A stretch of 64,000 nt of DNA from Alphaproteobacteria bacterium (GCA_009377445.1 WHUA01000004.1:1-64000); one strand, 5' to 3'; shown: positions 26,398 to 36,075, numbered from the stretch's first letter. The notes: a model not told the origin generated them from the sequence alone. Numbers and translations are program-made.

Positions 26398-27184
26398 AGC
26401 GGATGGCGAAGGGCCATTTCCAGATCTCCCAGATGCGGGCCGACTGGTCGGTGGAGAAGAACAGGATCTCGGCCCGCCCGACGTAGTTCACGAACGGCAC
26501 GAAGCCGACATGGTCGGTCGCCCGGCTGTCCAGCGAGTTGTCCCTGTTGTCGCCCATCATGAAGAAATGCCCGTCGGGCACCTGATACTCGCGGGTATTG
26601 TCCATCGACCCCATATTGTGGTCGGTTTCGATGATCCGGTAGGAGCGGCCGTTGGGAAGGGTCTCTACGAATTGCGGAACGCGCTGAACGGTGCCGAATT
26701 GCGAATGAAGGACATAATCCTCGATCCGATGCCGCTCGATCGCCTTGCCGTTGATGTGGAGAATGCCGTCGATCATCTGGATCCGGTCGCCCGGCAGGCC
26801 GATCACCCGCTTGATGTAGTCGGTGCTGTTGTCGGCCGGCAGCTTGAACACGGCCACGTCGCCGCGCTTCGGCGCATCGGCCAGCACGCGGCCGCTCACC
26901 AGCGGCAGGCCGAAGGGCAGCGAATAGCGGCTGTAACCATAGGAAAACTTCGAGACGAACAGGTAGTCGCCGACCAGCAGGGTCGGAATCATCGAGCCCG
27001 ACGGAATGTTGAAGGGCTCATAGGCGACGGTGCGGACGAAGAGCGCGATGAGCACCGCATAGACGATGGTGCGCAAGGTCTCGACGACGCTGCCGGCCGG
27101 CTTCCCGGCCTTGCGATCCGCCCCACCCGTACGCGACGCGGTATCTTCGGCGCTCTGTCCTTTTCCCGCGTCGTTCGGTGCCAT
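26369..27184 (-). CDS. lepB: Signal peptidase I
   Basis: The 271-residue inner-membrane enzyme cuts signal peptides from exported proteins. A charged cytoplasmic N-terminus (~1-35) leads to a membrane helix (~36-55). The catalytic Ser is S64 in IPSGSMIPTL and the general base Lys is K125 in DYIKRVIGLPGD. The box E signature GDNRDNSLDSR is present. It heads the lepB-rnc-era-recO transcription order; upstream is a 236-base divergent gap to mtgA. Confidence 0.96.
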   Translation of the reverse strand: MAPNDAGKGQSAEDTASRTGGADRKAGKPAGSVVETLRTIVYAVLIALFVRTVAYEPFNIPSGSMIPTLLVGDYLFVSKFSYGYSRYSLPFGLPLVSGRVLADAPKRGDVAVFKLPADNSTDYIKRVIGLPGDRIQMIDGILHINGKAIERHRIEDYVLHSQFGTVQRVPQFVETLPNGRSYRIIETDHNMGSMDNTREYQVPDGHFFMMGDNRDNSLDSRATDHVGFVPFVNYVGRAEILFFSTDQSARIWEIWKWPFAIRYARIFRGID

Positions 27185-27420
27185 TCAGGCCTAACCTGTT
27201 GCTGCGATTGGAGGCGCACATATGTGCGGCCCGGTCACCGATGTCAAGTCGCGCCGGCGGCGGCTTGCCGCCCGCCCGCTGTCGCCATAAGGTGGCCAAG
27301 TCCATGAAAAATCGGCATGTCCACCTTAGAGTATGCGGCGGCCCACGTCACCCCGGAAGACTGGGCCGGGCATGGGACAGGGGCGCGGCAGTTGGCCGCG
27401 GCACGTGAGGGCGGCCGCCT

Positions 27421-28173
27421 GTGGCGAAGATCATCCCTAGAGCGGAAGACAGAATCACGCGCCGGAAGCCGCCGCGGCGCAGCCGGCGGGGCCTCTGGCA
27501 ACGCGTGCGGCGGACGGCGGCGATCGCGATCCTGGCGCTGCTCGCCGCGCCGGTCCTTCTCGCGGCGCTCTACCGCGCTGCGCCACCGCCGCTCACCCCG
27601 CTCATGGTGATACGCCTCTTCGAGGGCGAAGGGATACGCAAGCAATGGACGCCGCTGTCGCGGATTTCCCCGCATCTCGTCCGATCCGTCATCGGCCTGG
27701 AGGATTCCCGCTTCTGCGCCCATGGCGGGATCGATTGGGATTCCGTCAGCGACGCGGTTTCCGAGCACCTCCACGGCGCGCCGCTGCGCGGCGCGAGCAC
27801 GATCTCGATGCAGACCGCGAAGAACCTGTTCCTCTGGCCCGACCAGAATTTCCTGCGCAAGGCGATCGAGGCGCCGATGACCTATATGATCGAGGCAGTT
27901 CTCGGCAAGCGGCGCATCATCGAGATCTATCTCAACGTCGTTGAATGGGGGCCCGGCATCTATGGCGCGGAAGCGGCGTCGCAAGCCTATTTCAAGCGCC
28001 CGGCGAACGCGCTGACGCCGTGGCAGGCGGGCCTGCTCGCCTCGATCCTGCCGAGCCCGCGGAAATGGTCGCCCATCGACCCGACCGACTACATCCAGAA
28101 CCGCGCCCGCACCGCGATGGCGCGCGCCCAGGTGCTGAACGGCAGCCTGAAATGCACCGGAATTCGAGGATGA
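27421..28173 (+). CDS. mtgA: Monofunctional peptidoglycan transglycosylase
   Basis: The 250-residue family-51 glycosyltransferase polymerises lipid II. A basic N-terminus precedes one membrane helix (~32-51). The catalytic Glu is E94 in IGLEDSRFCAHGGIDW. Further motifs are GASTISMQTAKNLFLW, RKAIEAPMTYMIEAVLGKRRIIEIYLN and EWGPGIYGAEAASQAYF. It uses a GTG start at 27421. It runs opposite to its neighbours and splits the leftward pdxJ-acpS and lepB genes. Confidence 0.93.
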   Translation: MAKIIPRAEDRITRRKPPRRSRRGLWQRVRRTAAIAILALLAAPVLLAALYRAAPPPLTPLMVIRLFEGEGIRKQWTPLSRISPHLVRSVIGLEDSRFCAHGGIDWDSVSDAVSEHLHGAPLRGASTISMQTAKNLFLWPDQNFLRKAIEAPMTYMIEAVLGKRRIIEIYLNVVEWGPGIYGAEAASQAYFKRPANALTPWQAGLLASILPSPRKWSPIDPTDYIQNRARTAMARAQVLNGSLKCTGIRG

Positions 28174-28186
28174 AATCGAGCGCCGG

Positions 28187-28588
28187 TCACCCCGCCGGCA
28201 CGGCCGAAATGATCACGGTCGCCTGGGCCAGCGGGTACTCGTCGGTAATGCTGAGGTCGATCTGCGCCCGCATGCCCGGAGGCGTGATGGCGTCGAGCTG
28301 CCGGCGGGCGCCGCCCGTCAGCTCCATCGTCGGCCTGCCGGACGCGAGGTTCACGACGCCCATGTCGCTCCAGAACACGCCGCGGCGGAAGCCCGTGCCG
28401 AGCGCCTTCGCGCACGCCTCCTTGGCGGCGAAGCGCTTGGCGTAGCTGTCCGCGCGGCGGCGGCGCTTGTCGGATTTGGCGCGCTCGACGGCGGTGAAGC
28501 AGCGCTCTTCGAAGCGGCCGGGAAACCGCCCCAGCGTGCGTTCGACGCGGCGGATGTCGATCAGATCGCTGCCGATGCCGATGATCAT
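28187..28588 (-). CDS. acpS: Holo-[acyl-carrier-protein] synthase
   Basis: The 133-residue enzyme moves 4'-phosphopantetheine from CoA to acyl carrier protein. The magnesium-binding Asp is in [16 protein letters not shown], and the second motif is [19 protein letters not shown]. The length is normal for AcpS. The ATG overlaps the pdxJ stop (ATGA), showing coupling. The 3' end converges on mtgA with a 13-base gap. Confidence 0.95.
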   Translation of the reverse strand: MIIGIGSDLIDIRRVERTLGRFPGRFEERCFTAVERAKSDKRRRRADSYAKRFAAKEACAKALGTGFRRGVFWSDMGVVNLASGRPTMELTGGARRQLDAITPPGMRAQIDLSITDEYPLAQATVIISAVPAG

Positions 28589-29328
28589 TCGGACGCCCCG
28601 GCGCGCGCCGCATCCATCAGCGCGCGCATGCGGCGGACGGCGTCGGCGAGCCCGTTGAAGATCGCCTCGCCGACGAGGAAATGCCCGATGTTGAGCTCGA
28701 CGAGGTTGGGAACCGCGGCGACCGGCCCGACGGTGTCGAAGTTCAGCCCGTGGCCCGCATGGCATTCGAGGCCGACTTTCGCCGCATGGGCCGCCGCCGC
28801 AGCGATGCGCGCCAGCTCGGAACGCCGCTCTCCGCCTTCCACCTCGCAGTAGCGCCCGGTGTGCAGCTCGACCACGGGCGCGCCGACGGAAACGGCGGCG
28901 TCGAGCTGCTTCGGGTCCGGGTCGACGAACAGCGACACGCGGATGCCCGCCTTCGTCAGCTCGGCCACGATCGGCTTCAGATGGTTGTGCGCGCCGGCGG
29001 CGTCGAGCCCGCCCTCGGTCGTCAGCTCCTGCCGCTTCTCGGGCACGATGCAGGCGGCGTGCGGACGGTGTCGCAGCGCGATCGCCACCATCTCGCCGGT
29101 CGCGGCCATCTCGAAGTTGAGCGGCTTGTCCAGCACCGCCATCAGCCGCGCGATGTCGTCGTCGACGATGTGCCGGCGGTCTTCGCGCAAGTGCGCGGTG
29201 ATGCCGTCCGCCCCCGCTCCGACTGCGATCAGCGCCGCGCGAACGGGATCCGGATGGGCGATGCCGCGGGCGTTTCGCACGGTCGCCACATGATCGATGT
29301 TCACGCCCAGTCTGAGATGAGAGCCCAT
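28585..29328 (-). CDS. pdxJ: Pyridoxine 5'-phosphate synthase
   Basis: The 247-residue TIM-barrel enzyme condenses 1-deoxyxylulose 5-phosphate with 3-amino-2-oxopropyl phosphate in vitamin B6 synthesis. Hallmarks are [16 protein letters not shown] at the start, [43 protein letters not shown] and [16 protein letters not shown]. It lies in the order spoT-pdxJ-acpS and is coupled to acpS. Confidence 0.96.
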   Translation of the reverse strand: MGSHLRLGVNIDHVATVRNARGIAHPDPVRAALIAVGAGADGITAHLREDRRHIVDDDIARLMAVLDKPLNFEMAATGEMVAIALRHRPHAACIVPEKRQELTTEGGLDAAGAHNHLKPIVAELTKAGIRVSLFVDPDPKQLDAAVSVGAPVVELHTGRYCEVEGGERRSELARIAAAAAHAAKVGLECHAGHGLNFDTVGPVAAVPNLVELNIGHFLVGEAIFNGLADAVRRMRALMDAARAGASE

Positions 29329-29352
29329 GGTTCCGCCTTGGTCCCCGTCAGG

Positions 29353-31494
29353 TCATACATGCGCGCGCTCGACCGAATTGATCACCGACGTCGCGCGCAG
29401 CGCGGCGATGATATCGGTAAGCTGCTTTATGTCGCCGACCTCGATATCGATCAGCATTTCGAAGAAATCGGCGGAACGGTCCATGATCTTCAGGTTGCTG
29501 ATATTGCCGCCTTCGCGCCCGACGACGGTGGACAGCACGCCGAGACTGCCCGGCTCGTTGGCGACGATCACCTTGATGCGGGCGTTGTGCAGCCGCGCTT
29601 CCTCGTCCTCCACGTCCCACGCGAGGTCGACCCAGCGTTCCGGCATGTCGGTGAAGCTTTCCAGCGTCTCGCAGTCGATGGTGTGGATCGTGACGCCCTT
29701 GCCGGTGGTCTGAATGCCAACGATGCGGTCGCCTGGGATCGGATGGCAGCAGCCGGCGATATGCACCGCCATGCCCGGGGTCAGGCCCTTGATCGCGACC
29801 GGCCTCTTCTTGCCCTTGCGGCGCGGCCTGAGCGCCATGCGCTCGCGCCAGCCGCGCTTCTTGCTGCCGGGAAAGACGGCGTGGAGGACCTCCGTGCCGG
29901 TCGAATTTCCCTCGCCCACCTCCGCGAACAGGTCGTCGGGCGTGCGGCAGTGAAAGTTCTTCACCACCCCTTCGATCGCCTTCAGGGTGAACTCGTAGCC
30001 TTCCTCGCGGAAGACCTTCTCGACGATCTCGCGCCCGAGCTGGGTGTATTCGCGCCGCTGCTGGCCGCGCACGAAGCGCCGGATGCAGGCGCGCGCCTTG
30101 CCGGTGACGACGAAGCTCTCCCAGGTCGGCGACGGCGTCTGCGCCTTCGACGTGATGATCTCGACCTGGTCGCCGTTGCGCAGCTCGGTGCGGAGCGGGA
30201 CGATGCGGCCGTTGACCTTTGCGCCGACACAGGTATTGCCGATGTCGGTGTGCACCGCGTAGGCGAAATCGACGGCGGTCGAGCCCGCCGGAAGCGCCTG
30301 CAGCTCGCCCTTCGGCGTGAAGCAGAACACCTGGTCGGCATACATTTCGAGCTTGGTGTGCTCGAGGAACTCCTCCGCGCCGCCGGCATGGTCGAGGATC
30401 TCCAGCAGCTCGCGAAGCCAGCGGTACTGCATGCCCTCGGTCCGCTTGTCCGTCGGAATGCCCTGCTTGTGCTGCCAATGCGCGGCCACGCCGAGCTCGG
30501 CCACGTCGTGCATCTCCCAGGTGCGAATCTGCACCTCGATGCGCTCCTTGAAAGGGCCCATGACCGAGGTGTGCAGCGACCGGTAGCCGTTCGGCTTCGG
30601 CAGCGAGATGTAGTCCTTGAAGCGGCCGGGAACGACGCGGTAGTTGCTGTGGATCACGCCGAGCGCGCGGTAGCATTCCTCTTCGGTATCCACCAGCACG
30701 CGGAAGGCCATGATATCGGAGAGCTGCTCGAAGCCGACGTTGTTGCGCTGCATCTTGCGCCAGATCGACGGCGGGCGCTTTTCCCGGCCGGAGACGTCGG
30801 CCTTGACGCCGTTGCGCTCGAAGGTGCCGCGCAGCTCTTCGAGCACGCGGCCGACGATGTCGCCGCCGCGCTTCCGCAAAAAGTCCAGCCGGCTCAGGAT
30901 CGAGCTGCGCGCGTCGGGGTTGAGCTCGGCGAAGGCAAGATCCTCGAGCTCTTCCTTCCAGTCGCGGATGCCGATGCGCTCCGCCAGCGGCACGTAGATA
31001 TCCATCGTCTCGCGTGCGATGCGGCGGCGCTTGTCCGCGCTGCGGATGAAATTCAGCGTCCGCATATTGTGCAGCCGGTCGGCCAGCTTGACGATCAGGA
31101 CGCGAATATCCTGCGACATGGCGAGCACGAGCTTGCGGAAATTCTCCGCCTGCATGCTGCGGTCCGAGACGAGATCGAGCTGCGACAGCTTGGTCACGCC
31201 GTCGACCAGCCGCGCGACCTCGCCGCCGAACTGGCCCTCGATGTCGGCCATCGTCGCGACGGTGTCCTCCACCGTGTCGTGCAGCAGCCCGGTGACGATC
31301 GAGGCGCTGTCCAGCTTCTTTTCCGAAAGAATGCCGGCCACTTCCACAGGGTGGGAGAAATAGGAATCGCCCGAGGCGCGCTGCTGGTTGCCGTGCGCCT
31401 TCATGGAAAATACATAGGCGCGGTTCAGCGCCTCTTCGTCCGCGGCGGGGTCGTAGCTTTTAACCCGTTCGACCAGCTCGTATTGCCGCATCAT
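29353..31494 (-). CDS. spoT: Bifunctional (p)ppGpp synthetase/hydrolase (Rel/SpoT type)
   Basis: The 713-residue stringent-response enzyme makes and degrades (p)ppGpp. The HD hydrolase domain (~20-190) has LLHDTVEDT (H72, D73). The synthetase domain (~240-350) has GRFKDYISLPKPNGYRSLHT. A TGS domain (~385-445, PKGELQALPAGSTAVDFAYAVHTDIG) and a C-terminal ACT domain (~640-710) follow. Both activities look intact, as expected for the single long Rel of alphaproteobacteria. Two ATGs stand side by side at the start. Confidence 0.96.
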   Translation of the reverse strand: MMRQYELVERVKSYDPAADEEALNRAYVFSMKAHGNQQRASGDSYFSHPVEVAGILSEKKLDSASIVTGLLHDTVEDTVATMADIEGQFGGEVARLVDGVTKLSQLDLVSDRSMQAENFRKLVLAMSQDIRVLIVKLADRLHNMRTLNFIRSADKRRRIARETMDIYVPLAERIGIRDWKEELEDLAFAELNPDARSSILSRLDFLRKRGGDIVGRVLEELRGTFERNGVKADVSGREKRPPSIWRKMQRNNVGFEQLSDIMAFRVLVDTEEECYRALGVIHSNYRVVPGRFKDYISLPKPNGYRSLHTSVMGPFKERIEVQIRTWEMHDVAELGVAAHWQHKQGIPTDKRTEGMQYRWLRELLEILDHAGGAEEFLEHTKLEMYADQVFCFTPKGELQALPAGSTAVDFAYAVHTDIGNTCVGAKVNGRIVPLRTELRNGDQVEIITSKAQTPSPTWESFVVTGKARACIRRFVRGQQRREYTQLGREIVEKVFREEGYEFTLKAIEGVVKNFHCRTPDDLFAEVGEGNSTGTEVLHAVFPGSKKRGWRERMALRPRRKGKKRPVAIKGLTPGMAVHIAGCCHPIPGDRIVGIQTTGKGVTIHTIDCETLESFTDMPERWVDLAWDVEDEEARLHNARIKVIVANEPGSLGVLSTVVGREGGNISNLKIMDRSADFFEMLIDIEVGDIKQLTDIIAALRATSVINSVERAHV

Positions 31495-31553
31495 GCCGGG
31501 GCACCCCTACGGGCATGATGCATCGGCGCTCCGATGCTGGCGCCGGCGCCGGG

Positions 31554-31967
31554 TCATTCCAATTCGGACTCGCCGTCGACGTCGTCGTAGCGCGGGGAAC
31601 GGGCGCCGGCCTCCTCCTCGTCGTCGTCGGAGTCGGACGAGCGGATGCTCATGCCCGACGGCAGCTCTTCGCCCTCCTGGATGGAGCTGAGCGCCGCGGC
31701 CATCATTTCCATCGGCTCTTCTTCCTCGGGCTCGTCGATCTCCGGAACCTTCTGCAGGCTGCGGACGAGCGCGTCGGTCAGCTTTTCATGGTCCACCGTC
31801 TCCTCGGCGATCTCGCGGAGCGCGACGACGGGATTCTTGTCGTTGTCGCGGTCTACGGTGATCTCCGCCCCGGCGGAAATATCGCGGCTGCGCTGAGCGG
31901 CCAGCATCACGAGCTCGAACCGGTTGGGAACCTTCTCGACACAATCTTCAACGGTTACGCGGGCCAT
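31554..31967 (-). CDS. rpoZ: RNA polymerase omega subunit
   Basis: The 137-residue subunit opens with the conserved [26 protein letters not shown], followed by [14 protein letters not shown]. The second half (~75-137) is a long acidic extension ([19 protein letters not shown]), longer than in enterobacteria but usual in this class. It lies 59 bases upstream of spoT on the same strand, the classic rpoZ-spoT pairing. Confidence 0.96.
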   Translation of the reverse strand: MARVTVEDCVEKVPNRFELVMLAAQRSRDISAGAEITVDRDNDKNPVVALREIAEETVDHEKLTDALVRSLQKVPEIDEPEEEEPMEMMAAALSSIQEGEELPSGMSIRSSDSDDDEEEAGARSPRYDDVDGESELE

Positions 31968-32268
31968 GGACCTTCACACAAATGTTTCTGATAAGCGGCT
32001 ATAATTCTTCGCAAATTCCAATAATAGGGCAGCATGCGAACAAGGGCACAGACTATATGTGCGGAACGCTAGACATTTCAAGGGTTTTCGACCCTGGCCG
32101 CGGGTTCGGGCGGCCGCCCGCTTCTGTGCCCGCGAGACAGCAAACGCTTGCGTTCCTGATGGCGTCGACCTAATTAGTAAACCACTGCATGAACTGGTCC
32201 CCATCGGACATCCCCGTGTCGTAGGGCGCTCAACGAATAACAAGCAAATACTTGGAGTCGTGTGGGAA
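31968..32268. other. Divergent rpoZ/NYN gap with inverted repeats
   Basis: The 301-base gap contains a perfect 8-base inverted pair, GGGCACAG (32044-32051) and CTGTGCCC (32124-32131). Between them are two hairpins, AGGGT-TTTCG-ACCCT and the palindrome CGGGCGGCCGCCCG. It must also hold the rpoZ and NYN promoters, which I could not fix. It may encode a small structured RNA. I see no tmRNA tag of the usual ANDN type. Confidence 0.4.
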
Positions 32269-32892
32269 ATGCTAAGAAACATTTATAAGAACGAGAAGCT
32301 CGGACTTTTTATCGATGGGTCGAATTTGTATGCTGCCGCACGGGCGCTCGGATTCGACATAGATTATAAGAAGTTGCTCGATCTTTTTGCGAACAGCGGC
32401 CATTTGATCCGCGCTTACTACTATACGGCGCTGATCGAGGACCAGGACTACTCGCCGATCCGCCCGCTCGTCGACTGGCTCGACTACAACGGCTACACCA
32501 TGGTGACGAAGCCGACCAAGGAGTTCACCGACGCCCAGGGCCGCCGCAAGATCAAGGGCGACATGGATATCGAGCTCGCCATCGACGTCATGGAGATCGC
32601 GCCGCATCTCGATCATATCGTCATCTTCTCGGGCGACGGCGATTTCCGCCGTCTGGTCGACGCGGTGCAGCGCAAGGGCGTTCGCGTCAGCGTGGTAAGT
32701 ACCGTTCGAACGCAACCTTCGATGGTGGCGGACGAGCTGCGGCGTCAGGCCGACTGCTTCATCGAGTTGCAGGACCTGGCCGAGGACATCTCCCGGTCGC
32801 ATAGCGAGCGGAGCTATCCGCGCACCGCCAATCAAGCCCGCGAGGACGATTACGACGAGGAATATGACGAGGCCATCGTCGAACGCGCCTGA
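32269..32892 (+). CDS. NYN-domain protein (LabA/DUF88 type), putative nuclease
   Basis: The 207-residue product has the PIN-like NYN fold. The acidic residues that bind metal are in LGLFIDGSNLYAA, IKGDMDIELAIDV and IVIFSGDGDFRRLVDAV. An acidic, disordered tail (~175-207) ends DDYDEEYDEAIVERA. Such proteins are thought to be RNA-processing enzymes. The start is ATG 32269; the frame is open further upstream only by chance. It is followed after 12 bases by a uracil-DNA glycosylase gene. Confidence 0.9.
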   Translation: MLRNIYKNEKLGLFIDGSNLYAAARALGFDIDYKKLLDLFANSGHLIRAYYYTALIEDQDYSPIRPLVDWLDYNGYTMVTKPTKEFTDAQGRRKIKGDMDIELAIDVMEIAPHLDHIVIFSGDGDFRRLVDAVQRKGVRVSVVSTVRTQPSMVADELRRQADCFIELQDLAEDISRSHSERSYPRTANQAREDDYDEEYDEAIVERA

Positions 32893-32904
32893 TCGGGCTC
32901 CGCA

Positions 32905-33582
32905 ATGCTCCGGGCAAAGGGCTCGGGGGCGGATGCCGGGCCGCGCCGGGTGATGCCGGGCAACGACTGCCCGCTCTGCCCGAGACTGGTGGATTTCCGC
33001 CAGGGCAACCGCAAGACTTTCCCCTCGTTTCACAACGGACCGGTGCCGAGCTTCGGGCCGGCCGCGGCGCGGCTTCTGATCGTCGGCCTGGCGCCCGGGC
33101 TGAAGGGGGCGAACCAGACCGGGCGCCCGTTCACCGGCGACTATGCCGGCGCCTTGCTGTATCCGACGCTGCTGCGCTACGGCTTTGCGCATGGCCCCTA
33201 CGGCGCCCACGCCGATGACGGCCTCGCCCTGACGGACTGCCGCATCACCAACGCGGTGCGCTGCGTGCCGCCTGCGAACAAGCCGGTCGGCAAGGAAATC
33301 GCGAGCTGCCGAAAATTCCTCGCCGCCGAGATCGCGTCGATGCCCCGGCTCGAGATCGTCGTCGCGCTCGGCGTCGTGGCGCACGGCGCCGTTCTCGCCG
33401 CGCTGGGCCTGCGCCAAAGCCACGTGAAGTTCGGGCACGGCGCGCAGCATGTCCTGCCCGGCGGCGTCATGCTGGCGGACAGCTATCACTGCTCGCGCTA
33501 CAACACGAACACGGGCCGCCTCACCGAGGCGATGTTTCACGCCGTGTTCGAGGGCGTCAGGGCGCGCCTCGGCGCGGCTTGA
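32905..33582 (+). CDS. Uracil-DNA glycosylase, type 5 (UDGb-like)
   Basis: The product is 225 residues. Cysteines for an iron-sulfur cluster begin with CPLCPRLVDFR, with later Cys in LTDCRITNAVRCVPP and EIASCRKF. The active-site loop GLAPGLKGANQTGRPFTGDYAG and the C-terminal DSYHCSRYNTNTGRLT match the family-5 (and related family-4) thermophile-type UDGs that remove uracil and other deaminated bases. It likely shares a transcript with the NYN gene and overlaps the MFS gene convergently by 26 bases. Confidence 0.88.
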   Translation: MLRAKGSGADAGPRRVMPGNDCPLCPRLVDFRQGNRKTFPSFHNGPVPSFGPAAARLLIVGLAPGLKGANQTGRPFTGDYAGALLYPTLLRYGFAHGPYGAHADDGLALTDCRITNAVRCVPPANKPVGKEIASCRKFLAAEIASMPRLEIVVALGVVAHGAVLAALGLRQSHVKFGHGAQHVLPGGVMLADSYHCSRYNTNTGRLTEAMFHAVFEGVRARLGAA

Positions 33583-34777
33583 GCCGGATGGCCGCTGCGG
33601 CGGCGAGGTCGACGAGCAGCGCCAGCGCGAAAACCGCGACCGCGATATCGAACATCAGCGCATAGCCGCGGCTGGCGAAAAGCAGCGAAAAGCCATACCC
33701 GGCTCCGGCCTGGCCCAATGCGAAGGCCGCCGTGGCGAGGCTCCAGGCGGCGCGCTGAGCGTCGATGTCATGCCCGACCAGCTCCTGTACCCGCCCCAGC
33801 ACCAGCGGCACGACGCCGGGAACGAACATGCCGACGGCAATGCTCGAGACCGCGAGCGCCGCGCCCGATGTCGTCGCCGTCAGCAGCGCCACCGCCGCCC
33901 CTTGCACCAGCAGCGCCACGCGTAGGGACAGGGCGAAGCCGATCCGATCCGCAAGCCGTCCCGCCACCAATGACCCGACCAATGCGCCCAATCCGAAGAG
34001 CACCCAGTAGCGAGCGCCGACTTCGATGCCCTGCCCCAGCCCACGCGCCACGAAATCGACGAGGAAGATCATATGCGGCACCGATCCCGCCGCATTGAGC
34101 GCATAAACCGCGAACAGGGCAAACAACGCCCAGCGCAGCGTCGCTTGCGGCGTGGGGACAGCCATCCGGCCGCCGCCCTGCGCGGCCACATGCATTGTCG
34201 GCCAGCCGTTCCATGCGATTGCCGTCAGGATGAGCGAAAGTAACCCGAGGGCAAGCCACGTCGCCGTCAACCCCTCGCGCAGCAGCAGCGGCACCAGCGT
34301 GCCGGAGAGCGCGATGCCGAGACCGACGCCGGTGAAGACCACACCACCCGCGAGACCGCGTCGCGCAACCGGCGCCGCGGCCACGGCGGCAGACGCGCCC
34401 AGCGCCATCAGCACGCCGCCCGTCCAGCCGGCAGCGAAGCGCCAGACGAAAAACCACGCGAAGCTGGCGGGAAAGGCGCAGGCGAAGAAGGCGGCGGTCG
34501 CGGCCAGCAACGCGGCGCGCAGCACGAACGCCAGCGGCATGCGCCGCGCCAGCCATCGCGCGGACAGCGCGCCGGCGAGATATCCCGCGAGATTGGCCGC
34601 GCCGAGATAGGCGGCGCCGGACGGCCTGAACCACCCCTCGGCAACCAGCGCCGGTATCAGCGGCGTATAGGCGAACCGCCCGAGGCCGATGCCGATCAGC
34701 ACGGCGCACAAGGCGGACACCACCGGCCGCCACATGCCGTACTTGCCGCCAGATGCGATCGACCTATCCACCGTCAT
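33557..34777 (-). CDS. MFS transporter of the YbfB/YjiJ type
   Basis: The 406-residue product has about 12 membrane helices. The opening GLGRFAYTPLIPALVAEGW is the mark of the YbfB/YjiJ subgroup; helices alternate with short loops, with a longer central loop (~195-215). No substrate is known for this group. The gene stands alone, with its promoter in the short gap to the kelch gene. Confidence 0.85.
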   Translation of the reverse strand: MTVDRSIASGGKYGMWRPVVSALCAVLIGIGLGRFAYTPLIPALVAEGWFRPSGAAYLGAANLAGYLAGALSARWLARRMPLAFVLRAALLAATAAFFACAFPASFAWFFVWRFAAGWTGGVLMALGASAAVAAAPVARRGLAGGVVFTGVGLGIALSGTLVPLLLREGLTATWLALGLLSLILTAIAWNGWPTMHVAAQGGGRMAVPTPQATLRWALFALFAVYALNAAGSVPHMIFLVDFVARGLGQGIEVGARYWVLFGLGALVGSLVAGRLADRIGFALSLRVALLVQGAAVALLTATTSGAALAVSSIAVGMFVPGVVPLVLGRVQELVGHDIDAQRAAWSLATAAFALGQAGAGYGFSLLFASRGYALMFDIAVAVFALALLVDLAAAAAIRLKPRRGAP

Positions 34778-34854
34778 GGGCGACAGCCTAAGGTGGATGC
34801 GGCAACCTCGGGAAATAGATTTCCGCGATAGCAGTTATTGCCGTGTCCGGCGCC

Positions 34855-35946
34855 TCACCCCAGGGTGAAGGACTCGTGCACCGCGCTCTGCACGCCGCCG
34901 CCCATCACCGGACCGCCGCCGGCGACATAGATCGCATCGCCGACGGCGACGGCGCCCAGGCCGTGACGCGGCGTCATCATCGGCGCGTAGGCCTGCCAAC
35001 GGTCGGCGGCGAGGTCGTAGGCTTCGTTCTGGCCGAACACCCGGTTCGTCCCTTCCCCGCCCATGCAGAAGATCCGACCGCGGTAGACCACGGCGCCATG
35101 GCCGGATCGCGCTGTCGGCAGCGGATTGCGGAAGCGCCATTTGTCTTCCTTCGTTTCGTAGCTGTGGTGCAGGTTGGAGTTGGTGTGGAAGTTGTCGACC
35201 CGGCCGCCCAGCACGTGGATGCGCCCGCCGGCGGCGACGATGCCGGTGTGGTCGCGCCCGGTTGGCAGCGGCGCGTGCCCGGTCCAGCGGTCCGCCTTCG
35301 GATCGTATGACAGGTGCCAGTCGACCGAGTTCTTTTCCGGGCCGGTGTCGCCGATCGCGCCGCCCACCGCATGGATGCGTCCTTCGAAGGCGACGCAGGC
35401 GATCGCGCCGGCCGAACGCGGCAGCGGCGCGATGCGCGACCATGCCTTCCCGGCTCCGGCATAGACGAAGCATTCGTTGTGCGGCTTGCGGTTCTGCTCG
35501 GTGTGGCCGCCGATGGCGTAGAGCCTGCCGTCCAGCACGGCGACGCCGACATGGTTCGCCCCGCGCGGCAGCGGCGGCGCGTCGCTCCAGCGGTCGGCGG
35601 CGGGGTCGTAGACCTGATGATAGGGGCGGTCCACCCGCTGCTCGCCGTAACCGCCGACAAGGTGCATCCGCTCGTCCAGCACCGTCGCCCAGGCCATCTC
35701 GCTGCGCGGCAGGGGCAGCGGCGCGCGCGCCGCCCAGCGTCCCTGGTTCTCGGCCTTCGGCGCCGGGCTGTCGAGATAGCGCTGCGCGGCGGCGGTTTCG
35801 GGAACCTCGATCCGTCCCGGCGTCTTCAGCCGCTCATAGAGAGGGCCGTGCGCCGGGTCATGTCCCATATGTTGGGCCAGCGCCGGCCCGGCCGCGACGA
35901 GACCGACGCCGCCGGCGAGGAAGCTTCTGCGATTCAAGGCACTCAT
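34855..35946 (-). CDS. Tat-exported kelch-repeat (beta-propeller) protein
   Basis: The product is 363 residues. The twin-arginine signal NRRSFLAGGVGLVAAGPALA marks export of a folded protein. Six or so kelch repeats of ~48 residues follow, with the double Gly and spaced Tyr/Trp seen in LHVLGGYGEQR..., LYAIGGHTEQNR, IHAVGGAIGDTG, IHVLGGRVDN, IFCMGGEGTNR and IYVAGGGPV. It is probably a periplasmic binding or enzyme-like propeller of unknown substrate. Confidence 0.85.
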   Translation of the reverse strand: MSALNRRSFLAGGVGLVAAGPALAQHMGHDPAHGPLYERLKTPGRIEVPETAAAQRYLDSPAPKAENQGRWAARAPLPLPRSEMAWATVLDERMHLVGGYGEQRVDRPYHQVYDPAADRWSDAPPLPRGANHVGVAVLDGRLYAIGGHTEQNRKPHNECFVYAGAGKAWSRIAPLPRSAGAIACVAFEGRIHAVGGAIGDTGPEKNSVDWHLSYDPKADRWTGHAPLPTGRDHTGIVAAGGRIHVLGGRVDNFHTNSNLHHSYETKEDKWRFRNPLPTARSGHGAVVYRGRIFCMGGEGTNRVFGQNEAYDLAADRWQAYAPMMTPRHGLGAVAVGDAIYVAGGGPVMGGGVQSAVHESFTLG

Positions 35947-36047
35947 GTCCGCACCTTCGCATGATGGATCAATGGGGAACGGGAAATGATCGGGTAAAGC
36001 CCGGCGCGGCGTCCAGAGGGCAAGCGGGGCCGGCCGACCCTGCCAAC

Positions 36048-36075
36048 CTCATCCTTCGACAGGCTCAGGATGAGG
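36048..36075. repeat. Single REP-like palindrome
   Basis: CCTCATCCT-TCGACAGGCTC-AGGATGAGG forms one 9-base-pair hairpin of the same family as the composite element. A partial arm (CGAAGCATGAGC) follows at ~36119. It lies between the kelch gene promoter and the smpB 3' end. Confidence 0.75.

Noticed and set aside
28681..31518. A 945-codon open frame antisense to spoT and pdxJ
   Set aside because: It is a product of high GC in the third codon position of the real leftward genes; it is Arg/Ala/His-rich, matches no family, and spoT and pdxJ motifs are complete on the other strand.
32130..32180. tmRNA coding piece suggested by GCAAACGCTTGCGTT
   Set aside because: Alphaproteobacterial tags normally start ANDN and end in LAA or similar before a stop; this frame reads ANACVPDG and has no such end, and no CCA-type acceptor piece was seen.
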